A stretch of DNA of 64,000 bases from Pseudomonas sp. AN-1 (lineage in GTDB: Bacteria > Pseudomonadota > Gammaproteobacteria > Pseudomonadales > Pseudomonadaceae). The number at the start of each line of letters is the position of its first letter. The first letter of the stretch is position 1. Positions 38,112 to 45,948 of this stretch are shown here, piece by piece. The notes beneath the pieces were generated by a model. It was not told the origin of the DNA. It made no database searches and saw nothing but the letters and a program-made list of their open reading frames with translations. The translations under genes and the position numbers were made by a program. The stretch is taken from the NCBI RefSeq assembly GCF_034057115.1, contig NZ_CP139195.1:2170001-2234000 (forward strand), in the 5' to 3' direction.

Positions 38112-39878
38112 ATGAACGCCATCACCGAACTACCCGCACAGCGCGACAACCGCCGGCAGGCCAAATTCCTGTACTGGATGGGCTGGCGTGTGACCGAGAT
38201 CGCCGAGCACCTCGGCGAGAAGGAAAAGACCGTCCACACCTGGAAGGCCCGCGACGAGTGGGACCGGGCGGACAACGTCGAGCGCATCGGCGGCGCCCTG
38301 GAGGCGCGGCTGGTGCAGCTGATCCTCAAGGACCAGAAGACCGGCGGCGACTTCAAGGAAATCGACCTGCTGCACCGCCAGCTGGAGCGGCAGGCGCGCA
38401 TCCAGCGCTACCAGGGCGGCGGCACCGAGACCGAGCTGAACCCGAACCTGGCCAAGCGCAACGAGGGGCCGAAGAAGGCACCCAAGCGCAACGAGTTCGG
38501 CGAGGAGGAGATCGAGAAGCTCGAGGAGGCCTTCCGCGACAGCTGCTTCGAATACCAGCTGGACTGGTACCGGGCGATGAACCAGCGGACGCGGATGGTG
38601 CTGAAGTCGCGCCAGATCGGCGCCACGTTCTACTTCGCCCGCGAAGCGCTGATCGACGCGATCCTGACCGGGCGCAACCAGATCTTCCTGTCGGCCAGCA
38701 AGGCGCAGGCGCACCAGTTCAAGAACTACATGCAGGCGTTCGTCCAGGAGGTGCTGGGCGTGCAGCTGACCGGCGACCCGATCGTGCTGTGGAACGGCGC
38801 CGAGCTGCACTTCCTGGGCACCAACTTCCGCACAGCGCAGGGCCGCTCGGGCAACTTCTACTTCGACGAGTTCTTCTGGGTCCACGGCTTCGACGAGCTG
38901 AACAAGGTCGCCTCGGGCATGGCGCTGCACAAGAAGTGGCGCAAGACCTACTTCAGCACGCCGAGCTCGAAGGGCCACCCGGCCTACAAGTGGTGGACCG
39001 GCGAGCGGGTGAACAAGGGCAAGCCGGCCGCGCAGCACGTGAAGATCGATCTGAGCCATGACGCGCTGGGGCCCGGTCGGCTGTGCCAGGAGGACAAGAT
39101 CTGGCGGCAGATCGTCACGATCATGGACGCCGAGGCGCGCGGCTGCGATCTGTTCGACCTGGACGAGCTGCGCTTCGAGTACAACGCCGAGCAGTTCGCC
39201 AACCTGCTGATGTGCGAGTTCGTCGACGACGGGGCCTCGATCTTCCCGCTGGCGATGCTGCAGCCGTGCATGGTCGACAGCTGGGTCGAGTGGGCCGAGG
39301 ACTACAAGCCGTTCGCGGCCCGGCCGTTCGGCGATCGCCAGGTGTGGATCGGCTACGACCCGGCCGAGACCGGCGACAGCGCCGGCCTGGTGGTGGTGGC
39401 GCCGCCGCTGGTGCCGGGCGGCAAGTTCCGCGTCCTCGAGCGCCACCAGTTCCGCGGCATGGACTTCGCGGCGCAGGCCGAGTTCATCCGCCAGGTGACG
39501 CAGCGCTACTGGGTCACATACATCGGCATCGACGCCACCGGCATGGGCAGCGGCGTGGCGCAGCTGGTGCGCCAGTTCTTCCCCAACGTGACCACCTTCA
39601 GCTACTCGTCCGAGGTCAAGGGTCGGCTGGTGATGAAGGCCTGGGACGTGATCCACAAGGGCCGCCTGGAGTTCGACGCCGGCTGGACGGACATGGCCAG
39701 CTCGCTGATGGCCATCCGCAAGACGGTCACCGCCTCCGGCCGCCAGCTCACCTACACAGCCGGGCGCAACGACGAGACCGGCCACGCCGACTTGGCCTGG
39801 GCGCTGATGCACGCCCTGCACAACGAACCGCTGGAGGGCCAGACCGCCCAGAACACCAGCGTCATGGAGATCTTCTGA
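38112..39878 (+). CDS. P: Terminase large subunit gpP
   Basis: A 588-residue P2 gpP homologue (P2 590). It has an N-terminal helix-turn-helix (MGWRVTEIAEHLGEKEKTV), a Walker A-like SRQIGATFYFA near residue 165, a Walker B YFDEFFWV, and a C-terminal RNase H-type nuclease with IGYDPAETGDSAG and IGIDATGMGSGV. It packages DNA from cos. No Shine-Dalgarno is visible, so it may be read from a leaderless mRNA. Confidence 0.96.
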   Translation: MNAITELPAQRDNRRQAKFLYWMGWRVTEIAEHLGEKEKTVHTWKARDEWDRADNVERIGGALEARLVQLILKDQKTGGDFKEIDLLHRQLERQARIQRYQGGGTETELNPNLAKRNEGPKKAPKRNEFGEEEIEKLEEAFRDSCFEYQLDWYRAMNQRTRMVLKSRQIGATFYFAREALIDAILTGRNQIFLSASKAQAHQFKNYMQAFVQEVLGVQLTGDPIVLWNGAELHFLGTNFRTAQGRSGNFYFDEFFWVHGFDELNKVASGMALHKKWRKTYFSTPSSKGHPAYKWWTGERVNKGKPAAQHVKIDLSHDALGPGRLCQEDKIWRQIVTIMDAEARGCDLFDLDELRFEYNAEQFANLLMCEFVDDGASIFPLAMLQPCMVDSWVEWAEDYKPFAARPFGDRQVWIGYDPAETGDSAGLVVVAPPLVPGGKFRVLERHQFRGMDFAAQAEFIRQVTQRYWVTYIGIDATGMGSGVAQLVRQFFPNVTTFSYSSEVKGRLVMKAWDVIHKGRLEFDAGWTDMASSLMAIRKTVTASGRQLTYTAGRNDETGHADLAWALMHALHNEPLEGQTAQNTSVMEIF

Positions 39879-40945
39879 TGAGCAAAAGACGCAACCGCCG
39901 AAGCCAACAACTCGCCGCGACGGTCAATCCGGCCATCGAGGGCGAGCTGCTGACCAAGGATGGTGCCGGCGGCAGCATGGAGGCATTCACCTTTGGCGAC
40001 CCGACGCCGGTGCTCGATGGCAGCGAGATCCTCGACTACCTGGAGGCATGGTTCAACGGCCGCTGGTACGAGCCGCCGGTCAACCTGGACGGCCTGGCCC
40101 GCTCGACCCGGGCGAGCACGTACCTGGAGTCTGGGCTGAAGTTCAAGCGCAACATGCTGGCGAAGACCTTCATTCCGCACCGGCTGCTCTCGCGGGCGGC
40201 ATTCGAGCAGTTCGCCCTGGACTGGCTGTGGTGCGGCAACGCCTACCTGGAGGTACGCCGCAATCGCCTCGGCCAACCGCTGAGCCTGCAGCCGCCGCTG
40301 GCCAAGTACATGCGCCGCGGCCGCGAGCCGGGGCAGTTCTTCCAGGTGATGGGCTGGCAGCAGGAACATGAGTTCGAGCAGGGCACGGTGCTGCACCTGC
40401 GCGAGGCGGCGATCGACCAGGAGATCTACGGACTGCCGGAATGGATGGCGGCGCTGCAGTCGGCGCTGCTCAACGAGTCGGCCACCCTGTTCCGCCGGCG
40501 CTACTACCTCAACGGCTCGCACGCCGGGTTCATCATGTACATCTCCGACCCGGCGCAGGACCAGGACGACATCGCCGACATCCGCAAGGCGCTGAAGGAG
40601 TCGAAGGGTGTCGGCAACTTCAAGAACCTGTTCCTCTACAGCCCGAACGGCAAGAAGGACGGGATCCAGGTGATCCCGATCAGCGAGGTGGCGGCCAAGG
40701 ATGAGTTCAGCGGGATCAAGAACATCACCCGCGACGACATGCTCGCCGGCCTGCGCATCCCGCCGCAGCTGATGGGGATCGTGCCGCAGAACGCCGGCGG
40801 CTTCGGCTCGATCCGCGACGCGGCGCTGGTCTACGCCGCCAACGAGCTGGAGCCGATCCAGGCGCGCATGCTGCAGGTCAACGAGTGGATCGGTGAGGAG
40901 GTGATCCGCTTCAAGCCGTACGAGCTGCCCGGCGCCACCGGCTGA
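39878..40945 (+). CDS. Q: Portal protein gpQ
   Basis: A 355-residue P2 gpQ homologue (P2 344), with FTFGDPTPVLDGSEILDYLE, the central KFKRNMLAKTFIPHRLLSR and GLRIPPQLMGIVPQNAGGFG. It forms the DNA entry ring. The ATG overlaps the P stop (TGATG). A strong terminator follows at 40966. Confidence 0.95.
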   Translation: MSKRRNRRSQQLAATVNPAIEGELLTKDGAGGSMEAFTFGDPTPVLDGSEILDYLEAWFNGRWYEPPVNLDGLARSTRASTYLESGLKFKRNMLAKTFIPHRLLSRAAFEQFALDWLWCGNAYLEVRRNRLGQPLSLQPPLAKYMRRGREPGQFFQVMGWQQEHEFEQGTVLHLREAAIDQEIYGLPEWMAALQSALLNESATLFRRRYYLNGSHAGFIMYISDPAQDQDDIADIRKALKESKGVGNFKNLFLYSPNGKKDGIQVIPISEVAAKDEFSGIKNITRDDMLAGLRIPPQLMGIVPQNAGGFGSIRDAALVYAANELEPIQARMLQVNEWIGEEVIRFKPYELPGATG

Positions 40946-40965
40946 CGTCGGCCAGCAGCACCAGG

Positions 40966-40989
40966 AGCCCGCCACTCGGCGGGCTTTTT
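40966..40989 (+). terminator. Rho-independent terminator after Q
   Basis: An 8-bp stem (AGCCCGCC and complement), a 4-nt loop and a run of five T. Confidence 0.88.
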
Positions 40990-41857
40990 CATGCCCGCAC
41001 GCCGGCCGCCACCCGGCAACCGCCCCCGCCCGCGCGGCCCGCCCAGCCGACCGCCACCCTGCCCGCCCACGCCCGGCCACCCCCAGCTGCACCCGGCGCG
41101 CGCAATCGTCCCCCCGCCACGCCTCCGCGCTAAACCTGTGGCTTTTTCTTCACCCCTTCACCGGGCTGCCGGCCGCGCCAGTGCTGGGGGCTCGGGGGCG
41201 GCCGCAGGGGCGCGAAATTCTTCGGATCCCCTCACAGGTACCCCTTTTCCGCGGCGCGCTCTCCGGGGCCCCCGCGCGCCCATGCCCGGCCCGTTCACCG
41301 TCCGCCCGCCCTGCCCTGTCGGCGCCGGCGGCCCGGGGCGCGCGTGCGCGCCTTGCACTCGGCCGAATCCCACGCTTCATGCTGAGTTCGCCCCCTGCGC
41401 GTCAGCGCAGGTAGCCGCAGGCTGGCCCGTGAAGGAGCGATGCGCCGGGGCACGATGCTGCGCTGGCTCGGTGTCTCTCGGCGCGCAGCGACTGGAAGGG
41501 GCCCGGCTTCAGGATGGCGACTCGCTCGCAGGCGGCCTCGACCCACTGGCCCGTGCCGTCAGGCACGAAGTGGCCAGGCATCATCTGACATGGGGGCGGT
41601 CAGACGCCTACGCTGCAGAGTGCACGGCCGTAAGGGCTCTGCTTTATAGCCGTAGGCTGGTACCACAACACATCAAAAATTGCAGAACGCTATAACGCGG
41701 GCGCGGCCGCGGCGCGCTGGTGACGGCCGGAGCCGGCCGCAGCGCCGCACCAGGGCGAGAGAGAGACGGAAAATCGGGCGCAACAGCCCCTGCCAGCGCC
41801 CGAGACGGGGCACCAGCAACGCCGGAAGGCCGCTGAGCGGCTTGAAGAGAGGGAGAG
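40990..41857. other. Non-coding control region: candidate cos and replication origin
   Basis: About 870 bp without a convincing gene; frames here are short and have random composition. Very GC-rich, C-biased DNA (40990-41130) gives way to an AT-rich patch (41643-41697, with CTTTATAG and CTATAACG at its edges), and a nested hairpin near 41715-41755. In P2 the cos site lies directly after Q, so cos is expected here by synteny. The initiator gene and DnaA box at 41858-41927 make the same region a candidate origin. I could not place the exact cos cut. Confidence 0.5.
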
Positions 41858-42685
41858 TCAGGCGGGAGGGAAGCGCCGCTCGAGCTCGGCGCGGATCTCG
41901 GCTGGGGACAACTCAGGGTTATCCACAGCCAGTTGGTGGAAGGCCTCGGCCATCAGCCGATTGCGATCGAGCGCACGCGCCTCCTCGATCTTCACCACCT
42001 TCGCCTGGCGCACCGCCTGCGCCTTGCGGTGCGACTGCTTGCGCATCGCCGCATCGCCCAGCTCCTGGATGGCCTCGCGCTGCTGGCGGGCCTTCACATC
42101 GCGCAGATGCACCTCGCGGCGGGCCTTCTTCCTGGAGCGCTCCTCAGCCAGCTGATGTCCCAGCCCCAGATCGATGAAGAAGCGCGGCCGCAGATGAATC
42201 GTCACCCGCGTGATCCAGCGCTGGCCGTTGTGATAGATCCGCCGCACCTTGCGCCGCACGTACTGCGCCGCCTCCAGAGCCGACAGCGTGCGCGACACGC
42301 ACGACTCGCTCAGCCCGCTGTCATCCGCCAGGCCGCGCTGACGGTTGAGGCGGAACGCCCCGTTGTTGTCCAGCCAGCCCAGGGCCAGGGTGGCCAGATC
42401 GAGGCGAGCCAGCAGCGGCTCGGCCAGCGCCGCCAGCGCCTCCCAGCGCTGCCGCTTCGTCCGGCAGCCGGACGCATGAATGGTATCCAGCCGGCGCAGC
42501 CACCGCCGGCCGCGCTCCTTCGCCTCCTCCGCCACCCGCGCCGCAGCCAGGCCGAGCACACCGGCGCGCTGCTTCTCCGACAGAGCACGCGGACGCCGCC
42601 CAGCCGCAGGCCCGGCGAACGCCGGAGCCTGCAGGCCGGCATAGGCGCCGGCCTCTGGCGAATGGGCGGGAGGAGACACACGCAT
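41858..42685 (-). CDS. IncFII RepA-like replication initiator
   Basis: A 275-residue protein without the tyrosine motifs of P2 gpA. It has a winged-helix core near residues 80-150 (TLALGWLDNNGAFRLNRQ, then GLSESCVSRTLSALEAAQYV) and a long basic helical region (RSRKKARREVHLRDVKARQ). Its C-terminus is SPAEIRAELERRF. The order resembles IncFII plasmid RepA. A perfect DnaA box lies inside its 3' end. It probably starts theta replication. It follows the 42688 gene by 2 nt. Confidence 0.6.
   Translation of the reverse strand: MRVSPPAHSPEAGAYAGLQAPAFAGPAAGRRPRALSEKQRAGVLGLAAARVAEEAKERGRRWLRRLDTIHASGCRTKRQRWEALAALAEPLLARLDLATLALGWLDNNGAFRLNRQRGLADDSGLSESCVSRTLSALEAAQYVRRKVRRIYHNGQRWITRVTIHLRPRFFIDLGLGHQLAEERSRKKARREVHLRDVKARQQREAIQELGDAAMRKQSHRKAQAVRQAKVVKIEEARALDRNRLMAEAFHQLAVDNPELSPAEIRAELERRFPPA
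41919..41927 (+). promoter_or_regulatory. Perfect DnaA box TTATCCACA
   Basis: The exact 9-mer consensus lies inside the 3' end of the RepA-like gene. IncFII-type origins have a DnaA box just downstream of repA, so the position fits an origin at or left of this point. Confidence 0.65.
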
Positions 42686-42687
42686 CG

Positions 42688-43341
42688 TCAGGCACTAACC
42701 CTACGGGCTGCAGACGAAACCGCCCTGACCGCGCCCTGAATCCCCGCCGTGCGCTCGGCCAGCACCGCCGCGGCCTTCGCCCGCAGCTCGCCGCAGCGCG
42801 CCTCGGTCGAAGCCAGCCGCGCGATGAACTCCGGCAGCAGCGGCGCATCCTCAGCGCCGATCTTCCCGTCGGCCAGGATCTCGCTGCCCAGCTCCACAGA
42901 CTGCCCCAGCCTCGCAACCAACTGCCCGAACACCCCGACCGGGCAGGCCGCCGCGTCCAGCGCGCGGGCTCCGCTCAGCCCGTAGCGGCCGGCCAGCTCG
43001 TTGATGCAGCGCTCCTGGTACTCGCTGGCGAGAGCCTGCACCCAGGCCTCCTCCAGCCAGCACGGCAGATCTATCTCGCCGGACAGCCAGCGCCGCACCC
43101 GACGCAGCCAGGCCCCAGAAGCACGCAGGAATGCCGCAGTGTCACCCTGCCCATGCAGAGCAACGAGATCCGGCACATCCTTCGCTGCCGCCTTGGCAGG
43201 GATCAGCCTGTGCAGAGCGCAGCTCAGGGCCTGGGCGAAGTCCTCCTGGGTTAGCGAGGTGCGCGCGATCATCTCGGCTGCATAGGCCATCAGGACCTGG
43301 TCGCGTGCGAGGGGGGACTGTCCGAAAATAGACGTATCCAT
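42688..43341 (-). CDS. Early protein between Cro and RepA, unknown
   Basis: A 217-residue protein that I do not recognise. It is mainly helical with Ala-rich C-terminal helices, no signal and no membrane segment. A short DxxxG loop (VALHGQGDTAAFLRASG) and an acidic helix (PCWLEEAWVQALASEYQERC) stand out. It lies where lambda has cII and the first replication gene, and is cotranscribed with repA. It could be a regulator or a replication partner. Confidence 0.6.
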   Translation of the reverse strand: MDTSIFGQSPLARDQVLMAYAAEMIARTSLTQEDFAQALSCALHRLIPAKAAAKDVPDLVALHGQGDTAAFLRASGAWLRRVRRWLSGEIDLPCWLEEAWVQALASEYQERCINELAGRYGLSGARALDAAACPVGVFGQLVARLGQSVELGSEILADGKIGAEDAPLLPEFIARLASTEARCGELRAKAAAVLAERTAGIQGAVRAVSSAARRVSA

Positions 43342-43395
43342 ACTGGATCACTGCTCCTAGTCTGGAGCTCGCCCGCTCGATGCGTGGCGAGCGGG

Positions 43396-43596
43396 TCAGG
43401 CGGCTTTCTTGCCGTTTGAGGAGGGGAATGGGCGCACTTCTTCGGCGGAATAGGCCCCGTCTTTGAGCACGGAGATGATGATGTTGCGCTTGGCCTTGAT
43501 GGCCTTGGCGATCGATGGCGGCTTAAGGCCAAGAATTCTGGCCGCCTCTGCCTGGCCGACTCTCCTGACAAACTCGGGCAGCGAGATTTTTTCCAT
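43396..43596 (-). CDS. cro: Lambda-type Cro repressor
   Basis: A 66-residue protein closely resembling lambda Cro in length and layout: an N-terminal strand and helix (SLPEFVRRVGQAEAARILG), a helix-turn-helix with LKPPSIAKAIKAKRNI, then YSAEEVRPFPS at the C-terminal strand. It is transcribed leftward from PR and should turn off cI by binding the operators at 43631-43689. Confidence 0.93.
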   Translation of the reverse strand: MEKISLPEFVRRVGQAEAARILGLKPPSIAKAIKAKRNIIISVLKDGAYSAEEVRPFPSSNGKKAA

Positions 43597-43626
43597 TTCC
43601 TACGCCTCAGACCGTTACACGCAGGA

Positions 43627-43655
43627 ATGGTAGCCGACGGCTAACTAAGAGTAAA
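43627..43655 (-). promoter_or_regulatory. Early promoter PR (cro operon)
   Basis: On the minus strand TTTACT (43650-43655) and TACCAT (43627-43632) are separated by 17 bp. The -10 touches operator 1 and the -35 touches operator 2. Confidence 0.65.
43631..43643. promoter_or_regulatory. Operator OR-1
   Basis: TAGCCGACGGCTA is a perfect 13-bp palindrome with a single central base, over the PR -10. Confidence 0.8.
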
Positions 43656-43665
43656 GCCGCGGCTA
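43654..43665. promoter_or_regulatory. Operator OR-2
   Basis: AAGCCGCGGCTA carries the same half-sites but lacks the central base. It is centred about 22.5 bp from OR-1, on the PR -35. Confidence 0.7.
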
Positions 43666-43676
43666 ACCATATTCGT

Positions 43677-43689
43677 TAGCCAACGGCTT
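43677..43689. promoter_or_regulatory. Operator OR-3
   Basis: TAGCCAACGGCTT, centred 23.5 bp from OR-2, touches the -10 of the cI promoter. Three sites at one turn-and-a-bit spacing copy the lambda OR layout. Confidence 0.75.
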
Positions 43690-43700
43690 ATAGTTGAGTG
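43689..43700 (+). promoter_or_regulatory. cI maintenance promoter (PRM-like), leaderless
   Basis: TATAGT at 43689-43694 places the transcript start at the A of ATG 43701. The -35 position (ACCATA, 43666-43671) is poor, as expected for a promoter that needs CI bound at the middle operator. Lambda PRM is leaderless in the same way. Confidence 0.65.
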
Positions 43701-44414
43701 ATGCCTAGAAAGAAGACCCTCTCTCCCGAGCTCCTCGCTGAGTGCAAAGCAGCGCACGATCTTTTTCTTAAGAAGAAGAACGCGCTCAAGCTCACCCAAA
43801 GGATGCTTGCGGATGCCGCCGGAATCGCGCCGCCATCTGTCACTCAGTACCTGAATGGCACCAATGCGCTGAATGCACGGTTCGCCGCAATCCTGGCGAA
43901 GCTCATTGAGGAGCCGGTCGAGAGCTTCAGCCCGCGCTTGGCCGCCGAGATCGCCAGCCTGGCCGCGGCAACCGAACACAGCAACGTCGCCCCCATGGTG
44001 CAGCCGCACCGGGAGGCTAAGGACTACCCCGTGATCAGCTGGGTCGCCGCAGGAGAGCGGGCCGAATCGAATGTGTGCTACGCCGTCGCCGACGAGTGGC
44101 TGTCGTCAACCGAGAACGCCGGCTCCCGCGGCTACTGGCTGCGCGTGCGCGGCAACTCGATGACCTCGAGCAGCTACCCCAGCTTCCCCGAGGGCACGCC
44201 GATCCTGATCCGCCCCGAGGGCTTCGACCTCATCAGCGGCAAGTTCTACATCGCCCGCCACAAGGCCAGCGGCGAAACCACCTTCAAGCAATACGTCCTC
44301 GACGCCGGCATCGGCTACCTGGTGCCGCTCAACAAGGACTACCAGACCGTCCCCCTCGACGGCACCTGGGACATCATCGGCCGGGCGATCGACGCGAAGA
44401 TCACCGGGATGTGA
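43701..44414 (+). CDS. cI: Lambda-type CI repressor
   Basis: A 237-residue repressor. It has an N-terminal helix-turn-helix (LTQRMLADAAGIAPPSVTQYLNG) resembling lambda CI, a linker, and an S24 domain with cleavage site Ala117-Gly118 (WVAAGER), catalytic Ser153 (GNSMT) and Lys196 (TTFKQ). It should be cut on RecA activation. I start at ATG 43701 rather than GTG 43698 because the predicted transcript begins at that A. Confidence 0.94.
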   Translation: MPRKKTLSPELLAECKAAHDLFLKKKNALKLTQRMLADAAGIAPPSVTQYLNGTNALNARFAAILAKLIEEPVESFSPRLAAEIASLAAATEHSNVAPMVQPHREAKDYPVISWVAAGERAESNVCYAVADEWLSSTENAGSRGYWLRVRGNSMTSSSYPSFPEGTPILIRPEGFDLISGKFYIARHKASGETTFKQYVLDAGIGYLVPLNKDYQTVPLDGTWDIIGRAIDAKITGM

Positions 44415-44434
44415 AACGACGGCAAGGAGGCCGC

Positions 44435-44926
44435 ATGCAACCGCTACGCTTCGTCTACCGCGACGCCCAGGGCAATGTCCGAGAGTGGACGCTCACCCGC
44501 TGGCATGAACACGCCACCCACATCCAGGGCCGCAGCGAGCACGACACCACTCCGCGTACCTTCCGCAAGGATCGAGTCCAGGAATACCTCGCCGGCGCCG
44601 AACAACTGCAGGGCGAACTGGCCCCGCCCGCCCCGCTACCGTCACCACGCGCAGCGACCGACGACCGCCCGCAAATCCTATTCACCGGCTTCAAGCAGGC
44701 CGACCGTTCCCGCCTTGAGCAACTGGCGGCCGAGCAAGGGCTGCGCGTCGTCAAGACCGCAACAGCTCAGCTCGCCTACCTGTGCGGCGGCTACAACGCC
44801 GGCCCTACCAAGGTCCTGGCCGCACGCGAGAAAGGCGCGTTCATCCTCAGCGAGGAGCAGCTGCTGCACCTGTTCGAAACCGGCGAGATCCCCGAACTGA
44901 CCGCCGAAGAGGAGCAAATCGCCTGA
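44435..44926 (+). CDS. WYL-like plus BRCT domain protein
   Basis: A 163-residue protein in the cI operon. The N-terminal ~55 residues (LRFVYRDAQGNVREWTL, then PRTFRKDRVQEYL) look like one WYL-type beta unit. The C-terminal part (ILFTGFKQADRSRLEQLAA, LCGGYNAGPTKVLAAREKG, ILSEEQLLHLFETGE) matches a BRCT domain as in NAD-dependent DNA ligases. It may sense DNA ends or a nucleotide. GGAGG precedes the ATG. Being expressed with CI, it is a lysogen-stage gene. Confidence 0.7.
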   Translation: MQPLRFVYRDAQGNVREWTLTRWHEHATHIQGRSEHDTTPRTFRKDRVQEYLAGAEQLQGELAPPAPLPSPRAATDDRPQILFTGFKQADRSRLEQLAAEQGLRVVKTATAQLAYLCGGYNAGPTKVLAAREKGAFILSEEQLLHLFETGEIPELTAEEEQIA

Positions 44927-45105
44927 TGGCCATGATCAAGTGCAAGGAATGCAAACAGGAAGTCGCCGCCAGCGCCAAGGCCTGCCCGCACTGTGGCGCT
45001 GCAGACCCGGCCATGACCTTCAGCCTAAAGGTCTTCAACCTCTTCCTGTTTTTCGGCCTGATCGGCCTGGCCAGCTTCGGCGTGGTCAGCTGCATGGGCG
45101 GCTGA
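44926..45105 (+). CDS. Zinc-ribbon membrane peptide
   Basis: A 59-residue protein with CKECKQEVAASAKACPHCG, a two-CxxC zinc ribbon, followed by one transmembrane helix (VFNLFLFFGLIGLASFGVV). It is coupled to the BRCT gene by a one-base overlap. Such lysogen-expressed membrane peptides often modify the host envelope or act in superinfection exclusion; that role is not shown here. Confidence 0.75.
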   Translation: MAMIKCKECKQEVAASAKACPHCGAADPAMTFSLKVFNLFLFFGLIGLASFGVVSCMGG

Positions 45106-45132
45106 TCACGCCTACTCAGTCAAGGAGAAGCT

Positions 45133-45684
45133 ATGCGCCTACCTCACGCTGGTAACCCAGAATCAGCACACGTTGTCGACTTCTGCCGCCACGTCACACC
45201 TGATGCGGCCCCCACCCTCGTCCCATACCAGCCCCTGATCGGCAAGCCAATGCAGGAATGCTTCAGCATCGTTCCAGAGCATGTCGTCGCTCAGGGTGGA
45301 AAACAGCTGGTAGGCTGGGCCATCTGGGAAACCCCCGGCCTCTTCATCGAAGCCGAATTCCACGCTGTCTGGCAGGATCCGCAGGGCAACATGGTCGACC
45401 TGACCCCGCGCCCCATCCCCCTGGATAGCATCCTCTTCCTTCCCGACCCGAGCCGTGAATATCGCGGCCGACAGGTCGACAACATCCGCCGCCCGCTGGT
45501 GGACGACCTGGACGTAGTCCGCTTCCTCCACCTGGCCGGGAAACTGTTCCAGATAACGAACAAGGGAGACCTGGCCGACCAGCATGGCGAAATCCAGCTT
45601 CCGCCCCGCGCCGAGCGCGAATACTGGAAAGCACACAAGGAGATGGCGCAGCTTCAGCTTCGTCTGAGCCGGCGCTACCCATGA
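45133..45684 (+). CDS. Conserved hypothetical protein of the cI operon
   Basis: A 183-residue soluble protein. It contains AIWETPGLFIEAEFHAVWQD, LVDLTPRPIPLDSILFLPDP-like segments and REYRGRQVDNIRRPL. I recognise the pattern from uncharacterised proteobacterial proteins but know no function. AAGGAG precedes the ATG. An antisense frame from the neighbouring gene overlaps its whole length. Confidence 0.75.
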   Translation: MRLPHAGNPESAHVVDFCRHVTPDAAPTLVPYQPLIGKPMQECFSIVPEHVVAQGGKQLVGWAIWETPGLFIEAEFHAVWQDPQGNMVDLTPRPIPLDSILFLPDPSREYRGRQVDNIRRPLVDDLDVVRFLHLAGKLFQITNKGDLADQHGEIQLPPRAEREYWKAHKEMAQLQLRLSRRYP

Positions 45685-45948
45685 CGGCCCGACGCTTCGC
45701 CTCTTCGTCATCACCGTCCTGATGTAGCGCGCGACCGCTAGCGACTCCAGGCACTCAACCTTGCGCTGCAGCCGCACCTCCTGCGCCGCCAGCTCCAGCG
45801 CCCGGTTGCCCATCTCCAGCGCGTGCTGCTGGGCCTTCTGCACATGCTCGGTCAGCCGCTCGACCTGAGCGCGCAGCTGGGCCAGTTCGTTGTCTGCCTT
45901 CGTGCCGGGGCGCGGCGGAGTCGGCAGGTTCGGATTGTTGGCAACCAT
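45163..45948 (-). CDS. Coiled-coil protein, 3' end uncertain
   Basis: From ATG 45948 the frame gives a Pro-rich start and a coiled coil (AQLRAQVERLTEHVQKAQQH, then ALELAAQEVRLQRKVECLESL). The likely real part is the first ~85 residues. The remaining ~175 codons are antisense to the 45133 gene and have no family look, so the original stop may have been lost at a recombination joint near 45690. The ATG overlaps the 45948 stop of the upstream gene. Confidence 0.45.
   Translation of the reverse strand: MVANNPNLPTPPRPGTKADNELAQLRAQVERLTEHVQKAQQHALEMGNRALELAAQEVRLQRKVECLESLAVARYIRTVMTKRRSVGPSWVAPAQTKLKLRHLLVCFPVFALGAGRKLDFAMLVGQVSLVRYLEQFPGQVEEADYVQVVHQRAADVVDLSAAIFTARVGKEEDAIQGDGARGQVDHVALRILPDSVEFGFDEEAGGFPDGPAYQLFSTLSDDMLWNDAEAFLHWLADQGLVWDEGGGRIRCDVAAEVDNVC

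Noticed and set aside
40990-41690. Several short frames in the gap after Q
   Set aside because: They overlap each other on both strands, lack ribosome sites and have no family-like sequence; I treat the region as non-coding.
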